Assembly (NCBI GenBank): GCA_017882345.1
Contig: JADGPT010000004.1
Location: forward strand, 1-42,863
Direction: 5' to 3'
DNA length: 42,863 nt
From: Bacteroidales bacterium
GTDB lineage: Bacteria > Bacteroidota > Bacteroidia > Bacteroidales > VadinHA17
Shown: positions 27,509-40,776 of the stretch, one piece after another
How the letters are laid out: every line of letters starts with the position of its first letter
Position numbering within the stretch: position 1 is the first letter of the stretch
The notes under the pieces: model-generated
The model's database searches: none
Seen by the model: only the letters and a program-made list of their open reading frames with translations
Told to the model about the DNA's origin: nothing
Position numbers and translations under genes: made by a program

Positions 27509-29935
27509 ATGTATTATGTTATTAGCACGAGCCTTACTGTAACACTCTTATATTTAATTAGTTACTTTTTCTACAGGATCGGTTACTACTCCCTTCAACT
27601 TCATAGGAAATTCTGGAACCTGGTGCTTGCTTTAGCCTTCATTCTGACGGCTACTGCAGGCGTGTTTATTGCTCTCCAGATAAACTATAAATGGAACATT
27701 CCTTTTATCAAAGAAGTACTCAAGTGGCATGTTGAATTTGGAATTGGACTGGCAATCACCGGGCTGTTTCATTTAATATGGCATCTGAACTACTACGGAA
27801 AGTTATTTATTAAAACAACAGGGAATCCTGAAAACCAAGAGGAGTCAAAACTGACCTCCACCGAAATACAGATCAATCTCTTTATTACCGGTTTCGTGAG
27901 TTCTTCCATCCAATTACTGCTGATGAGAGAGATAATGAATATCACCGGCGGATACGAACTTATTACAGGTTCATTTTTAGGATCGTGGCTCATAGGTTCA
28001 GCTATCGGAGCCGCATTAGCAGGTAAATCGACATTAAATGACATACGAAAAATAAACCTTATTTTCTCTTTGAGTCCAATCATTTCCACGTTATTGATGC
28101 TTTTCCTTTCGCGGGTATTCTTAAGTCCGGGTGAAACTCCCTCATTCCTGGCAGCATTGATTTATACCCTGATAGTACTGATTCCTTTTTGCATGGTATC
28201 GGGATTCACTTTCATCAAGTTGATTACAATAGCCGGTTCAAAAAATAACTTCGTGCCGGGAAAAGCATTTTCAATCGAAACTACCGGTGGAGTATTATCG
28301 GGTATAACTATATCTCTTTTAACAGCCGGGTTACTCGGTACTTATAAATTACTGCTGCTTATAATATTATTGTCTGTCACTTACGTATTAATAACACATT
28401 TTATCCAAAGATCTAAATCAAAGATCTCAACTAAATTTTTCATTCTCTTTTTAAGCGCCCTGATTATATTTTTAAATCCTGATGTATTTTTCAGACAGAT
28501 CTTACTCCCCGCAGTTAAAGTTACAGGAACAGAAGATACTCCCTATGGCAACATAACAAAAGGTGAATACAGAGGGGAAGAAAGCATGTATTATAATCAA
28601 AGATTATTGGCTTATAATGATGATGTAACTGAACGGGAAGAGGATATTCACTATGCCATGCTTCAGAGTGATTCTCCAGAAAAAGTTATTATAATTTCCG
28701 GATCGCTTCAAACTCATCTTCCCGAAATCTTAAAATACCCGGTCAACAACATTACTTATATAGAAAGGGATCCCTCACTGGCTAAGTACCAATCTCCGGC
28801 TGTTGACAAGATACCCGGTAAAGTGGTTATTGTTAATAGTGATGCTTTCAGATATATCAGGAACTCCCATGAGTCAGCAGATGTAATTATTCTGCTTGTT
28901 CCGCCTCCGACAACATTGCTTATTAACAGGTATTATACTACTGAATTCTTTACTGAGGTGAAGAAAAGACTTAAACAAGATGGTATTTTTATGTGTTCCC
29001 CCGGACCAGGAGACAATTACCTTAATAAAGAATCTTTAAATCTTTATTCATCAATTTATAATAGCCTTGCAGCCATTTTCAAAAATGTAAAACCAGTTTT
29101 AGGGAATAAACTATATTTCATTGCCACTGACAAGACAATCTCATTATCATTCTGCCAGCTGGCCGATAAGAAAAATATTAAAAATGTTTATGTAAATTCC
29201 GATTTCCTGGATGATGAAACAATAAATAAGAAGTCAGAGGAAGTAAATGCGCTTATTGATCGCGGAATAAAACAAAACAGATCAGCCTTTCCTGTTGCCA
29301 GTTTCCATTTCCAGTCGTATCAGTTCAGCAAAAACCTCAATGAGAAGATACCAGCAATAATCTTAATGTTTATTGTCTTCGCATTGCCAGTGACAGCAAT
29401 AAAAAGAAGAAATATGCTTATGTATTTCAGCTCTTCAGCTCTTGCAGGATTTGAAATAATCATTCTTATTTCTCTTCAGCTTATGGTAGGAAATATGTAC
29501 CAGCTTACCGGATTGATAATTGCAGGGTTGATGACGGGTCTTGCTGTCGGTTCAGGAATTAATATCAGATTCCTGAATACTATTTCATTAAGAAACCAAG
29601 TTATCTTCCAGATAGTATTTTATATAATTTTTGGCTTGAGCTATAATTATATGATAGAACTAAAAAGCGGTTTGATGTCAGTACTCGTGATTATCCTTTC
29701 AGGTTTTTTACCCGCATTAATTACAGGTCGCATCTTTCGCCAACTTACACTTAAAACAGAAGGGATCTCTGATTCACCTTCAATATACAGCGCTGACCTT
29801 GCAGGTTCTGCTTTTGGCTTTATCTTTATTTCAGGATTTGCTGTACCCGTATTTGGGATTCAGGGTTCTGTTTTTTTATTATCCCTAATGATTTTTGGTG
29901 GAATTCTATTTGGCACAATAAGGAACAAATCGTAG
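27509..29935 (+). CDS. Multi-pass membrane protein with spermidine-synthase-like domain
   Basis: 808 aa; flanking TM blocks; central ...TEDTPYGNITKGEYRGEESMYYNQRLLAYNDDVTEREEDIHYAMLQ...VIIISGS...YIERDPSL...DAFRYIRNSHESADVIILLVPPPTTLLINRYYTTEFFTEVKKRLKQDGIF. Confidence 0.88.
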   Translation: MYYVISTSLTVTLLYLISYFFYRIGYYSLQLHRKFWNLVLALAFILTATAGVFIALQINYKWNIPFIKEVLKWHVEFGIGLAITGLFHLIWHLNYYGKLFIKTTGNPENQEESKLTSTEIQINLFITGFVSSSIQLLLMREIMNITGGYELITGSFLGSWLIGSAIGAALAGKSTLNDIRKINLIFSLSPIISTLLMLFLSRVFLSPGETPSFLAALIYTLIVLIPFCMVSGFTFIKLITIAGSKNNFVPGKAFSIETTGGVLSGITISLLTAGLLGTYKLLLLIILLSVTYVLITHFIQRSKSKISTKFFILFLSALIIFLNPDVFFRQILLPAVKVTGTEDTPYGNITKGEYRGEESMYYNQRLLAYNDDVTEREEDIHYAMLQSDSPEKVIIISGSLQTHLPEILKYPVNNITYIERDPSLAKYQSPAVDKIPGKVVIVNSDAFRYIRNSHESADVIILLVPPPTTLLINRYYTTEFFTEVKKRLKQDGIFMCSPGPGDNYLNKESLNLYSSIYNSLAAIFKNVKPVLGNKLYFIATDKTISLSFCQLADKKNIKNVYVNSDFLDDETINKKSEEVNALIDRGIKQNRSAFPVASFHFQSYQFSKNLNEKIPAIILMFIVFALPVTAIKRRNMLMYFSSSALAGFEIIILISLQLMVGNMYQLTGLIIAGLMTGLAVGSGINIRFLNTISLRNQVIFQIVFYIIFGLSYNYMIELKSGLMSVLVIILSGFLPALITGRIFRQLTLKTEGISDSPSIYSADLAGSAFGFIFISGFAVPVFGIQGSVFLLSLMIFGGILFGTIRNKS

Positions 29936-29970
29936 GTTTATTATTAATTGGCATAATTCTTAAAAGTATA

Positions 29971-33175
<3,205 letters not shown>

Positions 33176-33222
33176 GATCTTCGCTCCTCTTAATTTTAAC
33201 AAAAAACTGTTAGGTTTGTAAT

Positions 33223-33792
33223 ATGGAATTATTTAGAAATATCAGGCTAAAAATCGGAGATGCTATCCTCAGGAATAAGATAGCCAAAACAAAGAGAAAA
33301 ACATCCTATTCAAATATAGACCAGGTAAAAAATATCGGGATTGTCTGGGATGCTTCAAAGATTGATGATTTTGCATGCCTATCCAGATTTTGTCAGAAAA
33401 TGACCGAGAAAAAAACTGATGTTAAAATTTTAGGATATTTCCCTGGGAATAATATACCTGATAAATACACAGCGATCAGATATCTTTCAATTATTAAAAA
33501 AGAAGAATTAAACATTTTCTATCATCCTGTATCAGCGGAATCCAATACCTTTGTCAGCAAACATTTTGATGTACTGATTGATATTAATTTCAAAAAACTG
33601 TTACCACTTCAATATATTTCATCAATGTCACATGCCGGACTTAAAGTTGGTTTATTTGAACCTAAAATAAAAAATACTCCCTTCGATCTTATGATGGAAG
33701 TAAAAAGTCCTGTTAATGTTGAAGATTATCTGAATCAGGTAATACTTTATCTTGGAATGATAAATTCGGGAACTGTTAAAAAAGTTGATTAA
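33223..33792 (+). CDS. DUF6913-like conserved protein of Bacteroidota
   Basis: 189 aa; NIGIVWDAS...DVKILGYFP...HFDVLIDINFKKLLPLQYISSMSHAGLKVGLFEP. Confidence 0.65.
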   Translation: MELFRNIRLKIGDAILRNKIAKTKRKTSYSNIDQVKNIGIVWDASKIDDFACLSRFCQKMTEKKTDVKILGYFPGNNIPDKYTAIRYLSIIKKEELNIFYHPVSAESNTFVSKHFDVLIDINFKKLLPLQYISSMSHAGLKVGLFEPKIKNTPFDLMMEVKSPVNVEDYLNQVILYLGMINSGTVKKVD

Positions 33793-33794
33793 TT

Positions 33795-34688
33795 ATGAAG
33801 GATATTAAAAAATTCAAAGGTACCGGAGTTGCTATTGTAACGCCTTTTAAAAATGACACGAGCATTGATTTCGCAGCTTTGGGACGAGTGGTAAATCATG
33901 TAATCAACGGAGGTGTAAACTATATAGTGGTCATGGGGACAACCGGAGAGTCGGTCACCCTCACAAAGGATGAAAAGAAAGCCATTATCTCTTATGTGGT
34001 TGAGGTAACTGATAATCGCGTTCCGCTGGTAATAGGAATCGGTGGAAACAGCACACAGGAAGTAATAAACTGTATAAGGCAATCCAACCTTTCAGGTGTG
34101 GATGGAATTTTATCGGTGGCGCCTTATTATAATAAACCAAACCAAAAAGGACTCTTTCTGCATTTTAAGGCCATCGCGACCTGCAGTCCGGTTCCGGTTA
34201 TAATATATAATGTACCGGGAAGGACATGCAGTAACATCTCAGCAGATACCTGTATCGAGCTTGCTAATGAGTGTGAAAACATTGTTGCTATAAAAGAAGC
34301 ATCAGGCGATATAGCACAGATTATGAAGATAATGAAAGGAAAACCTGAAAATTTCAGTATGATTTCGGGTGATGATATGATGACTATCCCAATCATTGCA
34401 TTAGGAGGATCAGGTATCATTTCCGTATTGGCAAATGCATTCCCTGCTGCAACAAGTGAACTAGTCTCCAATGCTCTTAAAAGTAATTATAAATCAGCCC
34501 GTGATGTACAGCTCCGATATCTTGAAATTATAGAACTGCTATTTATTGATGGTAACCCTTCAGGAGTAAAAGCTATGCTCAGCATAATGAATATCTGCCA
34601 GAATAACCTCAGACTTCCACTGGTACCTGTTAACAGGACGATCTACACAAGGATACAGAAAGCAATTGAAGAAGTAAACAAAAGCTGA
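33795..34688 (+). CDS. dapA: 4-hydroxy-tetrahydrodipicolinate synthase
   Basis: GTGVAIVTPFK; MGTTGESVTL; VAPYYNKPNQKGLFLHF; VIIYNVPGRTC; IVAIKEASGD. Confidence 0.97.
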   Translation: MKDIKKFKGTGVAIVTPFKNDTSIDFAALGRVVNHVINGGVNYIVVMGTTGESVTLTKDEKKAIISYVVEVTDNRVPLVIGIGGNSTQEVINCIRQSNLSGVDGILSVAPYYNKPNQKGLFLHFKAIATCSPVPVIIYNVPGRTCSNISADTCIELANECENIVAIKEASGDIAQIMKIMKGKPENFSMISGDDMMTIPIIALGGSGIISVLANAFPAATSELVSNALKSNYKSARDVQLRYLEIIELLFIDGNPSGVKAMLSIMNICQNNLRLPLVPVNRTIYTRIQKAIEEVNKS

Positions 34689-37600
34689 TCAGACATTGAC
34701 ACCTGCACCCGGGACTCCTGCCTGCTGCAACCCGTGACAATTTTTGTATTTCTTCCCACTTCCGCAGGGACAAGGATCATTTCTGCCTACTTTTTTATCA
34801 ACCCTCACCGGTTCTGTCTTCTTATTCTTATCCTGTCCGCCACCGCCAGTGCTGCTGTATTGTGAAAAATCGCTTTTAGATGTTCTCATATTGCTCATGT
34901 CTACCTGTCGTTTTCTCTGAGCTTCCTGTACCTGCTCAGGGTCCTGCGTAGGTATATGTCCCTTCATGAGTGTACTCACTACGTCCTTATTCACTTTTGT
35001 GAGCATTGTTTTGAACAGCTCGAAGGATTCAAACTTATAAATAAGTAATGGGTCTTTCTGTTCGTAAGTAGCATTCTGAACAGATTGTTTAAGTTCATCC
35101 ATCTCTCTCAGATGTTCTTTCCAGGCATCATCAATTGTTGCCAGAACAACTGTTTTTTCATAAGCCTTAGCCAGTTCTCTCCCTTCAGATTCAGCTGTTG
35201 CCTTAAGGTTAGTAACAACCTGAAAAACCCTTACACCATCTGAAATAGGTACAACAACATTTTCATATACATGCGACATTCTATCATATACATCTTTCAA
35301 TACAGGATAAGCCTGAGCTGATATTGATTCAACTTTTCTTTTATATGTATCCAGTACCTTAGAATAAACCGTCTCAGTCACCTGCGCTGAATTAGCTTTT
35401 TTGAATTCCTGATCAGGAACTGGCGAATCCATTGAAAATGAGCGGATAAGATCAAAATCAAATCCCTCAAAATCTCCATCACCATGATAGATATCAACCA
35501 GGTTTTCAGTGACATCGAACATCATGTTGGCAATGTCGACACTTAATCTTTCCCCAAGGAGAGCATGTCGTCTTTTCTTGTAAATGACTTCTCTCTGAGA
35601 ATTCATTACATCGTCATATTCAAGAAGTCTTTTTCTTATTCCAAAGTTATTTTCTTCTACCTTTTTCTGTGCCCGTTCGATCGATTTAGTGATCATTGAA
35701 TGCTGAATCATCTCACCATCTTTCAGCCCGAGTTTGTCCATTATACCGGCAATTCTTTCCGATCCAAAAAGTCTCATAAGCTCATCTTCAAGAGAAACAA
35801 AGAATTGTGATGAACCAGGGTCTCCCTGTCTTCCCGAACGACCTCTCAACTGCCGGTCCACTCTCCTTGATTCATGTCTCTCTGTACCTATAATTGCAAG
35901 TCCACCGGCCTTCCGTACTTCTTCTGTAAGCTTTATGTCAGTACCACGTCCTGCCATATTCGTTGCAATTGTGATGGTACCTGTTTTCCCGGCTTCTGCA
36001 ATAATCTCTGCTTCACGTTGATGCAGTTTTGCATTCAGTACATTATGCTTCAGACCTTTCATCTTGAGCATTCTGCTTAGTAATTCAGATATTTCAACGG
36101 AGGTTGTACCCACAAGAACCGGTCGCCCGAGACGATTCAGCTCAGCAATCTCATCAATTACAGCGTTATATTTTTCCCTTTTGGTTTTATATACCAGATC
36201 TTCTCTATCAAGTCTTATTACAGGTCTGTTAGTCGGAATAACAACAACATCGAGTTTATATATATTCCAAAGCTCTCCGGCTTCTGTTTCTGCAGTACCC
36301 GTCATCCCTGCAAGTTTATGGTACATTCTGAAATAATTCTGCAGAGTTATTGTGGCATAAGTTTGAGTAGCATCCTCGATTTTCACATTTTCTTTTGCTT
36401 CGATTGCCTGATGAAGGCCGTCTGAATACCGGCGTCCTTCAAGAACACGACCAGTCTGTTCATCGACAATTTTTATTTTACTATCCACTACAATATACTC
36501 AGTATCCCGGTCAAAGAGCGTCCAGGCTTTAAGCAATTGTGTCATAGTATGAACCCGTTCTGATTTAACTGAATAGTCTTGCAGAAGCTCATCTTTAATC
36601 TTCAGTTTCTCATTATCGGAAATATCTGATTTCTCAATATCGGCAATCTTGGAACCAACATCAGGAAGAATAAAAAAGCTTACATCTTCAACAGAATCTG
36701 CAATAAGGTCAAGACCGTTTTCAGTAAGTTCAATTGAGTTTGCTTTTTCGTCTATAATAAAGAACAGGGCATCAGTTGCCTTAGGCATATCCTTGCTGTT
36801 GTTCTGCATGTAGAAGTTCTCAGTCTTAAGCAGAAGTGATTTATTGCCCTCCTCACTCAGATATTTTATCAGAGCTTTATTCTTTGGAAGACCTTTATAT
36901 GCTCTGAGAAGCAAGAGTCCTCCCTCATCATTTTTATTCTCGGTAATAAGCTTTTTTGCATCAGCAAGTATCTGAGTTACAAGTTTCTTTTGTGCTGATA
37001 CCAGTTTATCGACCTTAGGTTTCAGATCATCGAATTGTTGGGTATCGCTTTTGGCAGTTGGTCCTGAAATAATTAGCGGTGTACGGGCATCATCAATAAG
37101 TACTGAGTCAACCTCATCAACGATCGCATAGTGGTGTTTGCGTTGAACAAGGTCTTCCGGATTGATTGCCATATTGTCCCTGAGGTAGTCGAAACCAAAT
37201 TCGTTATTTGTTCCAAAGGTAATATCAGCATTATAAGCTTTACGTCTTTCCTGTGAGTTGGGCTGGTATTTATCGATACAATCTACAGTCAGACCATGGA
37301 ATTCATAGATTGGCCCCATCCATTCCGAGTCGCGTTTAGATAGATAATCATTAACAGTTACAATATGCACACCCCTGCCGGCAAGTGCATTCAGGAAAAC
37401 AGGCAGAGTGGCCACAACTGTTTTTCCTTCACCTGTTCCCATCTCTGAGATTTTCCCTTTATGAAGAGCAACACCTCCGATAAGCTGAACATCATAATGA
37501 ATCATGTCCCAGGTGATCTCATTTCCTCCGGCAATCCACTTATTGCTCCATATTGCCTTGTCGCCTTTAATAATTATACTTTCTCTGGTGGCTGCCAGAT

Positions 37601-38015
37601 CTCTGTCATATTGTCGTGCAGTGACTTCCAGAAAGCTATTCTCTTTAAATCTTTTTGTAGTCTCTTTAACAATGGCAAAAGCTCTTGGTACAAGCCGATC
37701 CAGTGTTACTTCAAGTTTTTCATTAATCTGTTTTTCAATTTTATCTATATCATTGTATATCTCTTCTTTAAGGTAAACATCCTCCTCCATTTCGGCTTTT
37801 TCCCTTAGCGATCTGATCTCATTTTCATCACCTTTTAAACTTTCAAGTATCTCCTTTCTGATCTCTTCTGTCTGGTCCCGTAATCCGTCATTTGTCAGAC
37901 CTTTCAGTTTTTCAAATTCCTGATGGATCTTATCGATAGAAGGATTAATTTCCTTCAAATCTTTTTCATATTTATTACCCAGAAAAAGGCCCAATACATT
38001 GTTTATAATGCTCAT
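34689..38015 (-). CDS. secA: Preprotein translocase subunit SecA
   Basis: [73 protein letters not shown]-terminal [24 protein letters not shown]. Start [11 protein letters not shown] at 38015 preferred. Confidence 0.98.
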   Translation of the reverse strand: MSIINNVLGLFLGNKYEKDLKEINPSIDKIHQEFEKLKGLTNDGLRDQTEEIRKEILESLKGDENEIRSLREKAEMEEDVYLKEEIYNDIDKIEKQINEKLEVTLDRLVPRAFAIVKETTKRFKENSFLEVTARQYDRDLAATRESIIIKGDKAIWSNKWIAGGNEITWDMIHYDVQLIGGVALHKGKISEMGTGEGKTVVATLPVFLNALAGRGVHIVTVNDYLSKRDSEWMGPIYEFHGLTVDCIDKYQPNSQERRKAYNADITFGTNNEFGFDYLRDNMAINPEDLVQRKHHYAIVDEVDSVLIDDARTPLIISGPTAKSDTQQFDDLKPKVDKLVSAQKKLVTQILADAKKLITENKNDEGGLLLLRAYKGLPKNKALIKYLSEEGNKSLLLKTENFYMQNNSKDMPKATDALFFIIDEKANSIELTENGLDLIADSVEDVSFFILPDVGSKIADIEKSDISDNEKLKIKDELLQDYSVKSERVHTMTQLLKAWTLFDRDTEYIVVDSKIKIVDEQTGRVLEGRRYSDGLHQAIEAKENVKIEDATQTYATITLQNYFRMYHKLAGMTGTAETEAGELWNIYKLDVVVIPTNRPVIRLDREDLVYKTKREKYNAVIDEIAELNRLGRPVLVGTTSVEISELLSRMLKMKGLKHNVLNAKLHQREAEIIAEAGKTGTITIATNMAGRGTDIKLTEEVRKAGGLAIIGTERHESRRVDRQLRGRSGRQGDPGSSQFFVSLEDELMRLFGSERIAGIMDKLGLKDGEMIQHSMITKSIERAQKKVEENNFGIRKRLLEYDDVMNSQREVIYKKRRHALLGERLSVDIANMMFDVTENLVDIYHGDGDFEGFDFDLIRSFSMDSPVPDQEFKKANSAQVTETVYSKVLDTYKRKVESISAQAYPVLKDVYDRMSHVYENVVVPISDGVRVFQVVTNLKATAESEGRELAKAYEKTVVLATIDDAWKEHLREMDELKQSVQNATYEQKDPLLIYKFESFELFKTMLTKVNKDVVSTLMKGHIPTQDPEQVQEAQRKRQVDMSNMRTSKSDFSQYSSTGGGGQDKNKKTEPVRVDKKVGRNDPCPCGSGKKYKNCHGLQQAGVPGAGVNV

Positions 38016-38101
38016 TTTAAGGTGTTTTACAGTTTTCAAAAATATTCAGCAAAATTAGCTTTATTTTCCGGAAAAAGAATTCCAAAAAACCAATTTATGC
38101 A

Positions 38102-38128
38102 AAAACCCCGCCATTTTTGCGGGGTTTT
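38102..38128 (-). terminator. Intrinsic terminator downstream of the T9SS metalloprotease-like gene
   Basis: AAAACCCCGC-catttt(t)-GCGGGGTTTT perfect 10-bp stem immediately after stop at 38134 (minus strand). Confidence 0.9.
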
Positions 38129-38133
38129 ACTTT

Positions 38134-40632
38134 TTATTTTATAAGAGTATACTTAATAGTCTTTATCCCGTCATTAAAGTATAAGATAATAATGTACAGC
38201 CCTGACGGATAGCTTGATATATCAACTAATGTTTCAGTGGATCCGGATATCCTTGCATCTATCAGACAGATACCGGAAGAATTGAACACCTTGTATTGTA
38301 ACGGTTTATAATTATCCTGATCCTGAATATCGGTACTTAATTTTATAAGTCCCTTACCCGGATTTGGATATAATTTAACCGTATGATTGGTTATTTCAGT
38401 GATTGCATCAACCAGAGGGCTGATTTTCAAATCCTCAATAACCCATCCCCATCCATTGCCAAATGGATCGGAGTATAACCTGAATCTTACCAATAATGTA
38501 TCTCCGGCAGAAATTTTGTCAGATGGATGGTAAAGAAAAGTGTGCTTTTGAAGCATGGCTTCAGTTCCTGTAAATGTTGAGTTGTTCCCGACAATACTAC
38601 TATTATATGCTGTTTCCCATGATGAGAATAATCTGCTGTCGTATCCGTCTAAAAGATTAAACCATGTCTTGCCAAAGTTTTTTGAACCTTCCACAATGAC
38701 ATAATCATAAAAACCAGATGATCCGAAGACAGATCCGGCTTCTCCTGGTTCAACAAGAACAAGTTCATTGAAGCTGAATAGCATACCGGACTCATTAAAT
38801 ATAAGGGGATGTCTTAGAATCGAAGTGTACTCAATACTTTTATTGTTATCTTCCGGACTCTCATAGGGGTGTTTTGTATTAAGACCATATTTACTGAAAC
38901 CGGTTGGCTTCGTAATTGTAAATCCAATATTAAAGAAGTCGGGTGCAGTTGTTGAAAAATCAGTGGAATACTTCGGGAGTGTTGAAGAGACTCCCTCAAC
39001 AGGTATTGATAGAAAACCTGATTTCGGCAACATCGCAATATTCGGGGTCATAGCTTTGTCAACGGCAAATATTTTATACTCTATTGAATCATGTCCTTTT
39101 AAGGATAAGGATCTGGCATTAAAAACAGCGCTGTAATTATCGGGTTTCCCCTCTTTCAAACGGATAAATTTTGAAGACCCCATATTTATTTTGTATTCAA
39201 CATAGACTGAATCTACGCCAAGATTATCAGTTACTCTGGCATTGAACTTTATGGAATCAACTGTCTGTAAATAATAAGCAACCGGAGTATGAGTTATTAC
39301 CGGTTTAACGGTATCAATTCCAATAAAAATATGATAACGGTTATTTTTCAGACCGGGAAAATCTTTAAATACGGAGGGAGATCTGTACGTCCTTAGAAAG
39401 TAATCCTCAACAAAGAAATAATATTGCAATTCCGAATTATATGAAGGGATAGTAATCGTAGTATTATAGCTGTCGTTGGAAGTTGGTGAGGTAAGGTAAA
39501 GAGTGTCGCTTGTCAGAAAGTTATTAAAAGAGAATACAACCCCAACCCTGTTATGATTATAAGTAGTATCTGATTTAATGATTGCAGAGAGTAAAACCTG
39601 AGTGAGATGTGCTTCTGAATCAGCCATCGGTTTGTGAATTATTCTTGTATTGATCCAGCCAAGATCACCAAGTATCGAAAATGTGTATTTGCCGGGATCA
39701 TGGAGTGCCTCTCCAAGGTCAATAAAAGGAGTCATCAGTGAATTTTCACGCGGAGTTGTCGTTGTATCGAGATGGGAAATGCTTGATCCTGCGTCCCAGG
39801 TGGAGGGAGCATATAATTTGGCTCTTAAGATTGAATAGTGTTTCGAATCTGAATAATTTCTTAACAGAGGACCATTAAAATAAAGTTGATTTCCAATAAG
39901 CTGACTCCTGAGGTTGGTTGAATTATTGAGGAATTTCAAAGTATCAGTTAATCTGTTCCCATTGGAGTTTTCAACAAAAGTATCGTATATCATTGGAACA
40001 GAATTTATTCCCCACGATCCAGTTGTTCCATCGGTGTTAAAGCTGTCAAAGAAACCCAGTCCATGGCAGATCTCATGGAGTGCAACTGTAATAAGATCGT
40101 ATTTCTGGGCAGGTACTTGTCCGTCAGTGCCAAGATACCAGTTTATTGAACTGTTAACTGCCAGTGATATATCGCCCTGTAAATCAGCGTTAAGACTTAC
40201 TCCTGTTATCTTTTCAGCCAGCGCGACAGGGTAAAGCGACAATGGGTCCAGGGCATCAATGGTCCATCCTCCGGCATATCCTGTGATTGTTGAATGAGCC
40301 AGCACTCCTGCAGTAGAAATTTTCTCCCAGCTCGCGTTAACGGTGAACTTTGTATCGGCCGGAAGCAGTTTTTCCAATATTGAGGCGGCATACTCCATTG
40401 CAGCTTTTGCCTGAGTGGAAAAGCCAGTATAATAGATAATTATAGATCCTCCGTTCTTTGAACCGGCCTTTCTGAAGAATTCGGCAGGAGGCGGAATGTA
40501 AAATTTATTCACCTTATTGCTGGCGTAACAGACTCCGGTTACAGATGAATTCTTAATCAGGTCCTGTGCCATGAGAGGAAGAACCGGATTAAGAATCAGA
40601 AAACAGGCAAAAAGAGAAAGAAGTCGTCTCAT
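38134..40632 (-). CDS. Secreted metzincin-like protein with type IX secretion (T9SS type A) C-terminal sorting domain
   Basis: Signal peptide MRRLLSLFACFLILNPVLPLMAQ; HEICHGLGFFD (HExxHxxGxxD); C-terminal VKLYPNPGKGLIKLS...YKVFNSSGICLIDARISGSTETLVDISSYPSGLYIIILYFNDGIKTIKYTLIK. Confidence 0.88.
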   Translation of the reverse strand: MRRLLSLFACFLILNPVLPLMAQDLIKNSSVTGVCYASNKVNKFYIPPPAEFFRKAGSKNGGSIIIYYTGFSTQAKAAMEYAASILEKLLPADTKFTVNASWEKISTAGVLAHSTITGYAGGWTIDALDPLSLYPVALAEKITGVSLNADLQGDISLAVNSSINWYLGTDGQVPAQKYDLITVALHEICHGLGFFDSFNTDGTTGSWGINSVPMIYDTFVENSNGNRLTDTLKFLNNSTNLRSQLIGNQLYFNGPLLRNYSDSKHYSILRAKLYAPSTWDAGSSISHLDTTTTPRENSLMTPFIDLGEALHDPGKYTFSILGDLGWINTRIIHKPMADSEAHLTQVLLSAIIKSDTTYNHNRVGVVFSFNNFLTSDTLYLTSPTSNDSYNTTITIPSYNSELQYYFFVEDYFLRTYRSPSVFKDFPGLKNNRYHIFIGIDTVKPVITHTPVAYYLQTVDSIKFNARVTDNLGVDSVYVEYKINMGSSKFIRLKEGKPDNYSAVFNARSLSLKGHDSIEYKIFAVDKAMTPNIAMLPKSGFLSIPVEGVSSTLPKYSTDFSTTAPDFFNIGFTITKPTGFSKYGLNTKHPYESPEDNNKSIEYTSILRHPLIFNESGMLFSFNELVLVEPGEAGSVFGSSGFYDYVIVEGSKNFGKTWFNLLDGYDSRLFSSWETAYNSSIVGNNSTFTGTEAMLQKHTFLYHPSDKISAGDTLLVRFRLYSDPFGNGWGWVIEDLKISPLVDAITEITNHTVKLYPNPGKGLIKLSTDIQDQDNYKPLQYKVFNSSGICLIDARISGSTETLVDISSYPSGLYIIILYFNDGIKTIKYTLIK

Positions 40633-40776
40633 GGATTAGTCACCGGCACTGTTTAAAATTTAAGGTAAAACATTTATCTTTTCTGTATAACAGACTGCTT
40701 TGTGTTCATGAGTAAGAAATTTCAGGTTTCTTTTTCAATATTTTTGATGTTATTGGTGAGATTAATTAAGGGAGAT

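Noticed and set aside
33789-34082. 97-aa minus-strand ORF over dapA
   Set aside because: Antisense to a clear dapA; composition consistent with a shadow ORF.
37461-37808. 115-aa + strand ORF opposite secA
   Set aside because: Shadow ORF within the strongly conserved SecA frame.
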